Shown here: piece by piece, positions 13,810-28,305 of the stretch
Numbering within the stretch: the stretch's first letter is position 1
Layout of the letters: each line of letters opens with the position of its first letter
NCBI RefSeq assembly: GCF_901709675.1
Contig: NC_051098.1
Coordinates: 7,319,000-7,382,999 of the forward strand
DNA from: Syngnathus acus
Taxonomy: Eukaryota; Chordata; Actinopteri; Syngnathiformes; Syngnathidae
Direction: 5' to 3'
DNA length: 64,000 nt
Program-made: the position numbers and the translations under genes
The notes under the pieces: generated by a model
Seen by the model: the letters and a program-made list of their open reading frames with translations, nothing else
What the model was told of the DNA's origin: nothing
Database searches by the model: none

Positions 13810-14123
13810 GCATGTGTTACATTTGACAGTGACAATTATTCATCTCCACGCCTTCCTCCCCTATGTGCACACATGGATTTAATACAATTATTGACGTCAG
13901 CATGATAACTTGTCAGTGTCCAAAGAAAAGCATGTATCGCCAATCTCCATCAATTTAGTAATTTTTCATTTTTGCTGGAAGTCCCCAAGCACCTCCCGAA
14001 AAATAATACTGTGCATGTGTTAAATTTGATCATAACAATTCTTCTTCTTCATGTCTTCCTCGCCTCACTGCACACATGGATGCGATTCCATTACATAGAT
14101 CAATAATTTGTCACTCTCCAAAG
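13810..14123. repeat. diverged tandem duplication, about 115-bp units with 203-bp period
   Basis: Unit 1 (13810-13925) and unit 2 (14013-14123) both run GCATGTGTTA, ATTTGA, ACAATT, TTCATCTCC/TTCTTCATG, CTTCCTC, GCACACATGGAT, then TTGTCA-T-TCCAAAG. They differ at many positions and by small indels, so the duplication is old; the intervening 87 bases are not repeated. Confidence 0.75.
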
Positions 14124-15087
14124 TCTGAGTTCACCTGGGCTTGGACAGGAAAGTCTATTTCAACAAAGTCTCTAATTCACTTCTATGAATCCGAGTGAGA
14201 GAAGGAACTGAATACGGCAGAGCAGCTCCCATGTTGAACATTTCAGCAGCTAATTGAAAACAGACGGGACGCCGACTCCCCCTCTCCATCCGCCCAGCTC
14301 TGCTGCTCTCTGCATCCATGACAGATTAGCAACGTCGCCCATCTAATGGCATGCATATGATGTTTCATATCACTAAATCGGTGAGCGGGGATAACAGCAG
14401 TACAACATTCTTTTATTACAGCTGTATCAAGCCGCAGCTGTAGAGGACAACGAGGTAACTCTATCTGGAAAAAACGGAATGATGGCTGTACCCTTTCCCC
14501 AGAGGTGAGCGGATGCCATGTGTGTTTTGGCAGCTGTGTACTGAGAGGTGTTGACTGGTGAGCCAGCTGACAGAGTGGCGGTGTGGCTACATGATGGCCG
14601 CTGAGGTCAAACTGGGCTGCAAAGCTTCCAGGAAAGGCATCACCTTGACTCATTTAAGAGGGCTAATGGAACAACCACCATCTGTCCTTTTGTTTCGTCC
14701 ATTCACACAGGCCACTCGTTTATACACCTGCAAGATATATGGGGAATAAATATGGATCACTATTGTGGTCAAGGGGAGTGTTCAGCAGTATATCTTGTAA
14801 ATCGCAGAGGAGAACTCTAAGCGATTGGGGCTTTTGTTTATTACCCAAGGAACTAGCCCAAGCTTTGACTGTTAACCTGCTATCATCTTTTGACAGTAAT
14901 TAGTTATTCACTGAAGCCCATCTATTTGATGGGGATAGGGACAGAGCCTTGCAGTGATTACCGAAAAAATGTGAGTAATCGGCCAGCAATTATGTTAATA
15001 ATTGAAACTATAAAAGGTGATAAAAATGCACAATGACAGAGAGCAACGCACTCATCCAAACATATATGGGTCCTTTGAGTCCTCAGA

Positions 15088-15118
15088 CCCCCCCCCCCCC
15101 CCCCCACACACACACACA
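15088..15118. repeat. poly(C) followed by CA repeat
   Basis: About 18 C followed by about six CA units; a likely slippage and assembly-error site. Confidence 0.95.
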
Positions 15119-17399
15119 TGCACGCATCTCCAGAGTCTAGAAAAAGAATGTCCACATGGCCTCATCACAAGGGTGTAGAGAAGATTGAAACCAGATGAAT
15201 GGAGCTCTGGCACAGCCCGCTTACTGGGCCCATATTTCACTCCCCAAAGTCTGATTAAAATGAGGCGAGGCGCGAGCTCGGCCAAGACGGCTTATTGTGG
15301 CTCTGAGAAGGACAATTACTTGCAGTGACACCACAGGCAAAGAGGAAACGGGCCGAAGGTCGCACCCTAAGTCTGCGCTATTTGTTCACACTGTTCGAGT
15401 AGAGGTTTCGTCAGTAAAAGCAAATCTGTCACGGAAAATCGACAAACAGTCTCCTGTAAAAGTCATCATGATACTTCAAGGAAGAACTGGTTCTATTCTT
15501 TTGAAGCTTAAGCAGCGGACAAGGTATAATTAGGACAGTGATCTGGAAATTGTTAACTGGAGAACCAAGAAAATGAGGGCAAACTCCAAGAAGAGACAAC
15601 ATCAAACAGTATTGCAGTGTGCAGACAGCAGTTCAAACATAACCATTACAGTACACACATATTATAAACAATTACATATTGGCGGCACAAGTCCAGTTTG
15701 GTATGTTTGTGAATTAGAGAGACGAATACACTGTGATAGTATTCTATTGCACGCCACCCCGAGCATCTGGCAATTTGGCGATGGGCCCTGAATGTTGTTT
15801 AGTGTTGCTATGTTCAGATGAAAAGATGTCAAGACTAAATGACTCCTTCCTGCCTTAACTTATTAGTAGCTCATCAGAGGCGTGGCATCTCGCCATGGGT
15901 GGTGTCACAGGTCATGTGACATATTGGTGAATGTGTGCACTGGGAGGGGTATCATTTGAGCGCTCTGGAAATGTATATAGGGACAAGCCTAGAGGGAGTC
16001 TGGCTACTTTGAGTGTGTGAAGCCTAACACATGTGCAAGTGTGACTGAGAGATTAGCGGCGTTCTCATTGACTGTCTGTGTGCCGTCTGTCGTGTGTAAC
16101 AACTCCATACTGTTTGGCCTGTTTGCAGCTGGTCGGCCCTGCGTGTGCATCTGAGCTAAACAAGCGCCCAATTTCCATCCTCTTGACAATTTAGCGATGT
16201 TACAACCCCAAGACGTACATTCGCATGGAAGTAAATAAAAGTCAGTTCATTCCCTTTCACAGCAACGTTTGATCTACATCAGTTTGGTTGACAGGAGATT
16301 AATCTCGAAATGTGTGCTAAACGGCATGCTTGGGCATGGTCTGACAAGTTGTAGGCAAGTTAATTAAATGAGAAATTAATAAGACAGAATGAAGTTGGGA
16401 AGAATTGAGTTCGACTAGACTGTCGCACGTGACAAATGACAAACCACAAGTGTTTCAAATTGACCTACGGCAACAGTTGTGGTTTACTAACAATAAAAGG
16501 CCTTATTATAAAAAGCTTGCACACACAATTGCTGTTTGTCAACAAGGTGACTAATGACTTTCAAACAAAGTTAATTATACAAGCATACATCACATCTGAG
16601 TATGTGACCAAGGGGCTTCATCCAGTGAAATGCTAGAATACACTTATGACGCTATACAATGTTTATTCCTCTATATGTATGCATGTGTCAGTGCAAAAAT
16701 TGCCAATATTTATTTCAAAATACCATGATGCTTTTGTAGAAGAGGCTATAATTAAAAACAGTTTGTGGCTTATAAATAACTAATGATATAAACAATGGGA
16801 TAATTGGGTAAAGGATAAACAGTGAATGGATGGACCCTTGTTGCAAAGTGCTTTTATGGCAGAGAAATAATCATAATATAAATCATGGAGAAATTTACCT
16901 TTTAATTTTATTAACTGCTGTTTTATGTACTTTAACCGACCATAAAGGAAAAAAAAGCAGTTGCCCGATGGTGTGACTTAAAGTTCATCGAAGGGCATAA
17001 AAGTTGAGACGGTGGAAACATTTGGCATTCAGATGACGACAAAACATTTCAACTTCATCCACCGCCTCAAAAAAAAAACATTTTAAGTACAGTACACGAC
17101 GTGACGTAGGATTTGCATCAAGTAGACTTACGTCCTGAAACGTGTAATGTGAATGTACAAGAACGCTCCCTCTGCAACATCTCCGTGTGTGTACAAGAAG
17201 GCAAAGTAGCTGTGCAAGTAGCCTACTAGCCGCCTCTACCCTGTGGGCACCACTGGCGGCTGCGGCCTCCCTCCAGATGAATCATAAACAACTCCCTTGG
17301 CCTCCGTGACTTAATCCCCTGTGACATCGCCAGGGGGAAACAGCAGAAATGAGAGAGGAGAGAAAAGAAAACAACGCCCATGCTAACTTTCAAGTGAAT

Positions 17400-17760
17400 T
17401 AAACATTAGAATGAATGTGTATGAAGTGTATCTGAGGATATGTCACAGAGGTGAGGTTGTAATTTAACAGATGATAGCGTATGCTTGCAGGGGTGGACAT
17501 TTGAGATTTCATTTTGGCCCTAATAAAATCAGGAGTCACTTCATGTCATGCTCTACCTTCCCGCCTCATCTCATTGTTCATGTGTGCATTATGCAAATGA
17601 GACTTTCATTTAAATATGGCCACACAGCTTGAATATGTGTAATCGACAGAGGCTGGCAGCTAAGGCCATCATCAAAATAGTGCCCTCTTCAAGGCAACGG
17701 GGAGCATAGCCTGGAGAAAGCAGCTAATTAATTTATTTTAGGAAGCAGAATCTGAAATCT
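17400..17760. promoter_or_regulatory. enhancer-like unique block in clmp intron 1
   Basis: Repeat-free stretch with an octamer-type ATGCAAAT (about 17592), GCTAATTAATTTATTTTA (about 17723) and CATTTAAATATGG. Such dense POU/homeodomain-type cores in unique intronic DNA resemble vertebrate conserved non-coding elements. No conservation data were available, so the call is inference. Confidence 0.3.
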
Positions 17761-18724
17761 TCTGGTTAGACATGTTTTATGCTTCAGGCTTCTTCAGCGA
17801 ACAGGCAACAGTTCTTTATTTCTTTTTTGTTTCTTAAGAGAAGGAAATCAAGGAGTCGGTAGTTTGCGTGATCCAAGCCAAGGTGCTGCACTAGTGTTCT
17901 CTGAAAGTTTTCTAAAATGATTTGCTAGCACTTTTTCAGCTTGTGCTGATATAAGGGGCTTTTGTGTTTGAGATTAATGAAAGATGTTTTGCTCTTTGGC
18001 ATTTTAGATCCCACGTAAAGGTTAAAAACAGCCCCCGACCAGTGAAAGGTTTATGTGGCGTGCCGCCGACAAGGTTCTGCTCACCGCGAGAAACAATTCC
18101 GTCTTGTAAAGCTCGACTGTATTTTGTGGGTTATGATTTTTTTTTCAATTACATTTGTCTCAGTATTTCTCCTGGAGACAAGGTTCATTTCAATCCACAC
18201 AATAAAAGTCACCTGATGAAATGTTCCAGGATATATAAAGCATTTTATTATTTATACGGATGGCTGCAAAGTCTTTGTGCATTGATGTGTTAAATAAGAC
18301 GAAACAAATTTTATATATGGATTTATGCCAACCAGTGCGATGCGATTGCATGTTCTTAATGGAGCAATGAGATATTAAGATTAAACATCATTATTCTGTA
18401 TTTGATCCAAATATATCCATTTTTAAATATAATTAGTATCTAAAAAAATTTGAATAAATTTTCTACTAAATGTGAATCCATGTCTATACATTTGGCTTTT
18501 TTTCCATACATAAAATACATTATCTCATGGGTGTATGTCAATTTATTTCATGTTATTCTTCTAATTTTACTTTGATGAGTGATCTAGTACGCCAACTGGA
18601 ATTTACAGGCCCCATCTGTTACTCTGCTTGTTAGGTGAGTTTTTGGTTCCAGAAAATTACATTGCATCAGTTTTACACTGCATGTTGAGTAGCAATAACA
18701 CATCCATTTTCTGTAACACTTATA

Positions 18725-18830
18725 GGTTCATGGCTGAGCTAGTTCCCCAGTTGACTTTGGATGAGAGGGAGGGTATACTCAAAAATGGTCGCCAGCTAAT
18801 CGCGGAGCACAACCTTTCACCCTCACGTTC
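18725..18830 (+). repeat. dispersed teleost repeat, internal fragment
   Basis: GGTTCATGGCTGAGCTAGTTCCCCAGTTGACTTTGG-type sequence, then GGTCGCCAGCTAATCGC and TTTCACCCTCACGTTC, match the middle of the family at 2874-3107. The fragment explains the apparently protein-like plus-strand frame across it. Confidence 0.65.
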
Positions 18831-21800
18831 AAAACAACCTAAAAGAATGCTTTTGGATGGTGTGGAGGAAGCTGAAGCACATTTTAGTTTAATATCTGAT
18901 TTTGCGACTTCCTGCTTCTTGTCATTGACATCGTGCTCCTTGACAAAGCTTTCATTTAAAACTGACTTTTTTTTTGTTGCGAGATGGTACTTATGACTAA
19001 CAAACAGAAGCAAAAGCATGGTCATAATAGGTGTCTGTGACAGCTTGTGATGAATGATGGGGGCCACAATAAGAACAAACAGGTGTGATCTCATAATGCT
19101 CAATAGGAATAGCATAAACGAATGCTGGGGGATTTATCAAAATAGCATGTGCATAACTCACTCCCTTAACTGAATGGCTTCTGTGGGGGTAAGAAAACCC
19201 CCCACATCAGCTACCGCATGCCAGTAACATAGAGAGCCTGCTGCCCACTTGTCTGAGAGCCCACAATACTATGATGAGATGCATGCTTGAACAGAAAGAG
19301 AGCCACAAACTGAACAACACGAGTGAACCTCTAAAAGGGTCCATGAATTGTGAAAATATGCATAAAGTGTAAAAAAAAAACAAAAAAACATTGAAAGTTG
19401 TATAAGGCATTGACCGTGTATGTGCATTTAGTTCAAAAATCAGTTTAAAGAAATCAAAACAAATACAGGACAAATGTTCACTAACAATCTATTTGGACTG
19501 TCGAGTTGATATTCCAGACTATACACAGCACTAAAAAAATAACAACAGTCCTCCGTATCGTACATTCATTTGTAACGGTTTATTCCACCCAGTGTAGCCA
19601 GTTAGGTAGGATCTGTCCCCTGTCAACCTTGCTGAATTCGCCACTTATCAGGATGCCGAATAAAGAGGTCAAAAGATTTTCTTTGTCATCTTGCTCATAT
19701 GAATACTTTCATTCGGAATGCCTGGCCGTCAGTGATGCAGTGTGACACGTATGGCTTCGCATGAAAAGCCAGGCTAATAAGGGGATAAATGGAAAGGCTA
19801 GATCGGAGAGCGCCAGAGCTGCCATTTATTCTCAGCGCGTTTGTGTACATACACTAAAAATACAAAGTGGTATGTTGTGTGTCTTTCCTATGACCGTGCA
19901 GTAACAGTCCACTAATATAATTGAGTGAGTAAGAAGTGCATTCAGGAATGCAATGCATGATGATTCTGATGATGGAGAAAAGAGTTCTTTTCGCTTTAAT
20001 GAGCAGAATAGTTTAGCCGGAAGCGAGGTCTTTTGGAGCACTGCACAATGTCCTCTTTGCTTTCCCAATACTCTAAGGCTGGAGAGTGTACATACTTAAT
20101 TACACACCGGGAAGCGCTTGCCTAGACATTGCTGAGGTTATGCATGTCTAGCACATTCCTGACAAACACACACGTGCACGCACGCTTGCACGAGGGAGTA
20201 CTGCTGTCCTAAGCATTGCGCTACCTACTCCACGACGCGACCTTCAAGCCACAATGTTCTTCGTCCCTGAGGTGTCCTTGATGACTCCCAGTGCAGAGTG
20301 AGAGGTGGGGGGGAGCATCCGCATGATTGTCAGGATTTAACAGCAGAATGATTGGAGCGAGGTGAAAGGGGTGGTGTTATCCCGTCCCATTTTACCCAAC
20401 TGGAAATACCAAGTGTCCTCTGGCTCTGATGTTGCAGCTCTACTGAGAATGAAGCGAATGCATCTCACATGTTAATGTTCTCAGTAATGCAGCTAATTTA
20501 GATTCCGAACACAGCTCTTTCATCCGCCAGCTACCCTGTACAGTATGTGTCGATTACTTTAGCCGCAAAGAAACAAATGAAGGGAAAAGCCTAATGACAT
20601 TTGAAAGATTGAAGCCAGTGAATTCTTGAAATACCTCACAGATTAGAATACGGTCAGTGAACGTCTGCGCTTCAGTTGGCTGATTGATGCAGTAGCGCTA
20701 CTGGGTTTTAGCGCCCGCTGAGTTTTAGCGAGAATTAGCTATAATGTCATTCCGTATGCTTACCTTAATGTCAGTCGCTTTTAATTGGACGAATCGTGAA
20801 ATGCCTCATGTATGTTACTTTGTTGCTAGGAATGACTTCATACAACAATCCAATGCTGAAAAATTCCAATTTGACAGGGCTAGGGGTTCGCTTAAAAATG
20901 ATGCATTAATGTTATTGTACTTTGGAAAAATACAAATACATTCTAAAGAAATTCACTACGCATTTCGGACTTGATGATATAAGTCATAACAACTGGTCGA
21001 TTTTAGGGTGAACTGTACTTTACTGATCTTCACTAGGAAAAATATGAATTCATAAAAAGGATAATTTAATTTTTAACCCATGCACCAGTTAAAATAAGCA
21101 CCCACACAAACAAACCCTCCACAGAATTGCAGAGATGCCAATTGTCTGCGGTAGCACGCTAACGACCATATCACCCAACATAAGCACAACACGTAAACAA
21201 TGCAAGACTGCAAACATATTGGGAGGAAACAAACTTTTTAAATTGAAATTGTCATGTTTCATTGAGCTGCATTTCTAGGGGGACTGTCTGACTGATGTCC
21301 ACTTAATAACTCATTCACAATCATCAAGTTAAAGTGAATGGGCTGCAGTTCATTTGTGACCTACAGGATGACTGGCAGGAAATTGAGAGATAATGATGCT
21401 ACCAATATCGAGTTTTAATACATATTAGAATTCATTGTTCGTTTTCATGACAACAGTATTCCGGATGTCAAATTGATCTTTGTGAAAATTTGGGACACAG
21501 CTAGGGTATGCCGGCAAAAAACTGAGCTCAGGCCTTGAGTATGTGCCATTGCAAATGGACCGTCCTCTGATGTTAATGGACTACTCCACTGCTCCAGTGT
21601 TTCATTACTGCCACGATTTCTACTTAATGAAGAGAAAGGTAAAGTGCACAGTGAGTAAAAGTGCATCTTTCACGTCCCCAAAATGTTGTTTTCATTATTA
21701 TCACATATAAAAAGCCTTTCTGCAGTCCACTTCAAGGTTTTATAGCCCTCCAGTGGTGCAATCCCAGCTGACAAGGGATGTTATTATGTATTTGTATTTC

Positions 21801-22926
21801 CTCTGCAATACAATCAAGAAAGCATCAGTCTATGGAGGCAAAAGGTGGCGCCCAGGGATTTAGCTCGCGAGTGAAATATTCATAGGTTAGAGGTCAAACC
21901 AGTCACAGCTGCTCTAGAGTACATGGCCGATGGGCTCACGGGACACATGGACACCAACCAGACACGCACATTCACTCTGTCTCTTTCGAACACATACAGA
22001 CTCATACAAAGCCAAAAAGGGGCATTTTATGCAGTACACATGATGTAAACTAATCAACAAAGTGAATGAATTAAAGTGGGTTACAAAGATAGTCATCCTG
22101 CTCTTATGTTGCCATGTCCCCAGTGGCTACATGCTCCTGTATGTGGGTATTTAGCATAAACACAAGGACAACGTTCCAAACATGACATGCCAGCACATTT
22201 TACCAACGTCTTCTTATCTCACATCATCAAATTCCTCCCTGTGTTTGACATACAGTTCCCATGAGATTATCAACATGACGCCTACGAGACTATCAACATG
22301 GGGAAAACTTCATGTGAATACCATCTATTGGCACAATGGAATGTTCATATCATGTTCGGTGTTTTATGATTCTAGTGACGCTGCTGTTTGTGATGGGCAT
22401 CTCCATTTGTGTCGAGCTTGACACCCACAAATAGCTACATCACAGTATGACAAGTTGAGATAGGTCTCAAAGTTTTGCTTTTTAAAATGACATATTTCAG
22501 TGGGGAGCGATCCATGATCCGTGTCAACTTGGATAGGGATTTACTTTTGTCAGCTGGCTGTGAAATCTGGACTGGAAAATGCACAATATGCTGAAGTCTT
22601 TTAACAGACAGTGTATAAGCATCCCTTTGGCTTCGGCCAATAGTCAAGTTTCCAAACCTCTAGTGCAAAATTTTTAACAATCATTCTGAGAAAACTGCAG
22701 CTCCGCTGTCAGAAAGAGCCAAACGGGAATGAGTTGCTCGAATGGAGTGGATTAAAAAAAAAAAAAAGAAAAAAGAAAGAAAGAAACCTTATACAAGGTT
22801 TCCACTTTCAGGAAATGAAACGGGTTGTTTTTGTAAACAGACCTCTGAGTCTCAGAGGAAACATTCGAGTCTTTCCACTCCAGACACACGCGGACAAAAT
22901 GCAGTAGAGTTTTTCTATCAAATGAA

Positions 22927-22968
22927 CACACGCGCACGCACGCACGCACACACACACACACACACACC
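22927..22968. repeat. CA/CG-type dinucleotide microsatellite
   Basis: A run of ACGC units passing into pure CA units. Confidence 0.95.
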
Positions 22969-25900
22969 GAGACACACGACCTCCCCCCTGTCATCCTGGT
23001 TGAACTTTGGTGTCTATGACCAACAGTGACATTCCTCACTTGGGCTGTCTGAGCTTTGTTTGGATTAGCTGAGTGGGAACAGAACCCTCTTTCGGTCCCA
23101 TTGGCCATCGCGCGCCACACGTCCACGGCTTGCACACACACATAAATACAAATCCCCAAACCTCATGTGCATGCCACAGTGCACAGAGGTAAGTACATTT
23201 CCTAAGAAGTCCATGCATATACACACACACCGGCGCTCACACTCAAATAGGCTAGTCATGTGGCCTTATACAGGCATGGTAGCGACCCATTGCCTTTCAT
23301 GGGAGCTGACTCTGTGACATCCACTCCTCAGCCTTTGTGTTCTCTGCAGGTCTGCTAGCTCTCAGTTGGGGGGTGATAAAAAGCTGGAGGAGGGTGACTG
23401 AATAAAGGAGGAAGAATGGGATCAGGAATCTGATGTGATGAAAGCAAGGATTCTTCCTTGCAAAGGGGATGCTCACTCTGTTTAGGTTGCGGCCGTCTGG
23501 CACACAGCTCTTCTCGCAAACTTCTTCAGCTGGGAAACTCAAGCTGAATGACGACAGCCGAATGAATGTTGAGCAATAGACACCTCGGCTTCTGAAAGCT
23601 TAACTTGATGCACAACTAAATCCTGCCTCCGTCTTCATAAACACGCTGTCATCCTTGCACAAGCGTGCTGTTTGACTCTTTACGTAAAACGGGTTGCTAA
23701 GCGGTTACAGTGTAATGCAAGATAATAGAACAAAAAAAGATTTACACAGACATCTGTCATGAAGCAACAATTAGTCTTGACACTTGCAGCTCCAACATGA
23801 AACAGTAAATGAAAAATAGGAGCCCATCAACAACTTGTTAAAACCATTCAGCCTGTTTAAAAATGCCAATAACGATGAAAGTAATGGAGGTTATTGACGA
23901 CGGTTACAAAGAATGCCAGTGCAAGATCATTCAAAATAATTTAAAAGCTGGTAAAATCTGCCAATCTGTTCATGGACTGCTCTCAATAGTTTAATTAAAA
24001 CGTTGATGCACTGGGAAGAAGGGTCACCTGGTTTGTTGTAATGCATTTTAGTTCTTAGGAATATTATGTTCTTCATTGCTTGCAAAATGGCCAACTAATT
24101 ATGACCTGAGCAGGATGTAAAAGTTAACATGGAAACAAATGTACATTCAAAGAAAACTCTCTTCATAAAAAGAGTGTGAAGACAAACAACAGACACTTAA
24201 CATATCAATTTTACTTAGCTCTCAATAAATCATGATTTGCCGCAAAATTAAAAAGTCTTAAATAGAAATTACAAAAGCATGGAAAAGATATTCATTATTA
24301 AACAAGGTTGTGCTACTGTGAATTAATGTGAAATATTAGTTACTATTGAGCTGCAATTTCATTATGATTATTAAATGAAAAACTTGAATGCAAATCATGT
24401 CAACGCGTAGCAAGGGTGTTAATAGGACGGATATTAGTATACCAAAAAGTCATCTTTTAAGATGAGCATTTATTTTATCTGTGCATACTGACTATGTCAG
24501 ACTTTGGCCATGTTAAGTTTTATTTTTTAAATTATTGTAAAAAAAAACCCAACCACATCTTTTCTAAGCCTGAGTGCTAAATTTCCATCTGAACCAATCA
24601 CAGATTTATAATCCGAACTGTGTGACTTTAGAGGACAATCCTTTTGGAAACGTTTTAAAGAAAAAGTTTTAGGATGGCATATCCCTTTTTTTGCGGCACC
24701 AACAGGAAATTCTGGTTGAATGAACAGTAAGATGCAAGTTCTCCCCGCATGACTCAAGGGAGTCATATCCGCCTCATAACAAATGAATGAGAGTGACTCA
24801 GGCTGGAGTACATAAGCACAACACGGCAGGGACGTGTAACGCCGGAGCGAGGGGCATTTATGGAGGTTGGAGAAATTCACAGTCTTTAATATTGATTCTA
24901 AGTTTAAGCACTACAACGGGTGTGTAAAGTATTGCTCACAGAGCGGGGGTTAAGGGGAAAAGTACAGTGGGTGCTGACCACAGTGTTACATATGTATGAT
25001 GCATAACAGTCAGCCAAGTGGGTGTGAGATGACGTCCCAATTGAGTCACCGGGCAGGGTGGAGCTGCTTTGACTGCTGTGGTGGAGCGTTGTCCAGCTCA
25101 AACAGCTGCCAATATCCTCCCCATTTGCTGTCAAGAGCCAAAATGATAACAGTGACTGGAATACATATCAAGGTTATAACTTGGGGCTGCGGCACATGCA
25201 TTCTAAAGTGCAACCATCGTTGTACTGCGGGCCGTTTGAAAGTGTACCAGCATTATACTTCATGCTGAGCCCTTTGCCGGCCAAGCCCTCCAGGAAAATA
25301 ATGCATGTTCCCATCAGTAATGCTACACTGCAGTGCTCTGGACCCACCCCACCCCACCGCTTCAATGTGCCCAAGACCCAATCCATCATTCCAGACTATG
25401 TTGGCCTAAAGGCATTGCCTGAGAGCTCTCTCAACCCCTCCCTCTCTTCTGCTCCCAAATGTAATGAGTGGGAGATACAAAAAGAGGAGAAGTCAAATAG
25501 GGTGCCAAGCAGAGGAGGAGGTGAGTCATGGACGCAACCACAAGGTGATGGACGGTGAAGGAGACAGGAGGGTGTGGTGCAATGAGGTGACGGGAGGCCA
25601 CTACTGCTCAGCTCTATGCTGCCATGACAAACTATTTTTACTTTTTCAGTTTGGTTTTCAATTTAAATGCACTGTATGACCATTTTCCCTCGACATAAAT
25701 GTGTGCAACAAGAGTCTGTGCTACTCCCACAAAGTGCACAAGTATTGTTTTCATCAAAGTAGAAGGGTTATGTAAAATCTATCCAATTTCTGTAAAATTT
25801 TAGAAGGGGTGTGTTTTTTCATATCTTTGCTTGAATAATCCTTTGGTGTACACAGATGTAAGTCAGGAAACGGAATCTAGAGAGTTGTTGCAGCCAGCAA

Positions 25901-28305
25901 GACACAATTAGTCACATTGATCACATTCTGTAATCAATCAAACATTTAGCGACTTTTTTTCTTTTGGCTGACATTTTGAGTCCAGATGAACCCAATCCCT
26001 TGCACCTCCAGATTGAACCTCTATTTTCGATTTCTTATTTGTCTTTCCTGTAACGCCTCCTATACTCCCTCTCCTCCCTCATTAGTACACCCGCCTCCCC
26101 CAGTTATCAACTCTCAGTTTTTTTGTCTATCCCCTGATAGTCACTACAGGACTCCTATGAGAGGCCAGATGAGACCCACACAGTAACCATGACCTTTGTT
26201 TCACAGAGGGGCCACTATCAGTGACAAGCAATCAGCCGCATTGCCGACACACACCCACATACACACACAAACGTAGGACTAAGACATAAACACAACGTTG
26301 TCTCACACACCACACATGCATTTTGGAACATCGTGGCGTATGTCAGCAGCCTTCAACCAGCTATTGGCCAAGGTTAAAGGTGATGCATTCAGTGGAGAAG
26401 AAATGACAGCCATCTTGGCCTCCACCCTGCTTTCTGCCCCGTTTGATCGCATGGCCTTTTACACAGATGAAGGGGAGGGGCTTCCAAGGCCAGAAGCCAA
26501 CTGTAGCCAGAGTCCTTGAGACAGATACACACATAACGCACTCATAGGCCATGCAATAAATAATGCCCATCAACCTGTGCTTTAATCAGCCTCAGGGTTG
26601 CAAGGTTGCACTTCGTGCTGGTAACAGGCCATCCGTCATTGATGTTGTGGGTGCTGTCGAACTTGACTTCAGAGACCCAGAAGGTCAGTGATTAGACCCG
26701 CTGGTTGACCCCTCAAGGCATGGCAAGTTAGCAAAATGCCACACCATAAACCCTGGGCATGAAATAAACAGCGGCCGAGAGGAGTAACAACCTTGGGAGT
26801 GGACATATTTGCAAGATGAATGTAGGCAGTGGACACTCTCAATCTATCCTCAGCAGATCAATTGCTGGAAGTCAAACTACTACCTCTTACCTGTCTACCT
26901 GCAATTTAGTTGAATCGGTACAATAAGATGGATGGCACAATAAGGCTACACAGCAAGCTCTGCTAAGATTTGGAAGGAGGCTGCAGACAAGATGGTGATC
27001 GTTAATTATCATGATTGGCTTTCCTGCTTAGAACAAGACTGCGTGACTTGTTTGATTTGGCAAAATTACATCCTGCACCGGCTTTGTGGTGATACCATTT
27101 TAGGAAGAAAAGCTGCTTTTATGCAGGGAAAGGATGGAAAATAGGAGGAGATAAATGGCAAGTGTGGTTAAAGTAAAATGGAAACAGGGAACGTTTGATG
27201 TATCGACTTTTTGGGTAGTGGGACTGAGATTAAGATTACACACATGTTTAGTGTGCCAAAGAGAGATGGGCCTTGGCTGTGCCAAGCAGTTTCGCATCTT
27301 GCTGCACGCTGCAAGGGCCAGACATGCCATATTCATCGCATGTCCCCAAACATCTGGCACCCAAATGCATCGCAACTCATCAGCATCCGAGAAACCCGAT
27401 TCCTCCGGCCCATTGCCTCTCTCCTGTCTAGTTGAGACCAGCCTAATTCTCAGTAGCAGCACATTCATTGGACAATTATAATTATTTTAGGACAACTTTT
27501 ATCTTGAACTTGAACATGCAGAGCTGAACCCAGAACCCCAATGCACAATTTAATGAGTTAAATACAAAGAGAAATCACAAAAAAGAATTAAAAGCTCTGT
27601 CATGTGGTATCAGCAGACCTTTTAAGACATAAAACCCTCAGTGAGCATTACTGTGATACTCATTTTTGACACTTACCCTCAAAGGAGCAGTTTCGACAAG
27701 GGGTGATAAAAGAATATTTTGTGAAGAGAAGAACGTCAGAAATAAAGTGGACTTCTGTTGGTGCACTCAAATTCTGTAAAATGACAGCTTACCATATGCA
27801 CTGTTACTTTTTATGCTAAATTAGGTTAATCTGAATGTGTTTTTATCAACATTTATAACATTTTCATTAACAGTGGTACCTTATGTTTTTACATTTTGTC
27901 AAAGCGCATTTCCGAGGTGGGTAAAACCTGAGCAAACAGACAGCAAAATAAAACAATCAACGAAGAGGGGACATGATGTTGAAAATTCTGCAAAATAAAA
28001 AAAATACAAACAAGAACACTTTATACACAATTATCGACAAAAATGACAAACGAACTGGATGTTGAGCTCTCACAAAAACACCTCTCGTGGAGCAAAAACC
28101 AAAGCTGTATATGAGACCACCCCATGGCGTCATGTGGCTGTTTCACCCCCACGCCACCCTGGCTGGCAAAGTAAAAAAGCTGTCGATCGAGTTATTGCTG
28201 ACCGCCATTTCTCAGGTTCTCCAATCCTCTGATCTCTGCCTGGCCTCTCAATAAATAACAGAACACGGCTTGATGTTTACAGACTCTTTGTCTCCTTCCT
28301 CACAG

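Noticed and set aside
14243-14653. 136-codon minus-strand open frame in intron 1
   Set aside because: Composition rich in His, Cys and Ser with no family resemblance; no flanking splice sites of note.
18720-18996. Protein-like plus-strand frame (FMAELVPQLTLDEREG...)
   Set aside because: It is the translation of a dispersed repeat fragment (18725-18830).
21835-21855. AGGTGGCGCC, reminiscent of a CTCF core
   Set aside because: Only the core matches and the upstream half of the motif is poor; a single weak site is expected by chance.
23036-23259. Overlapping minus-strand frames with many Cys, Met and Val
   Set aside because: They are produced by CA/TG-rich low-complexity sequence.
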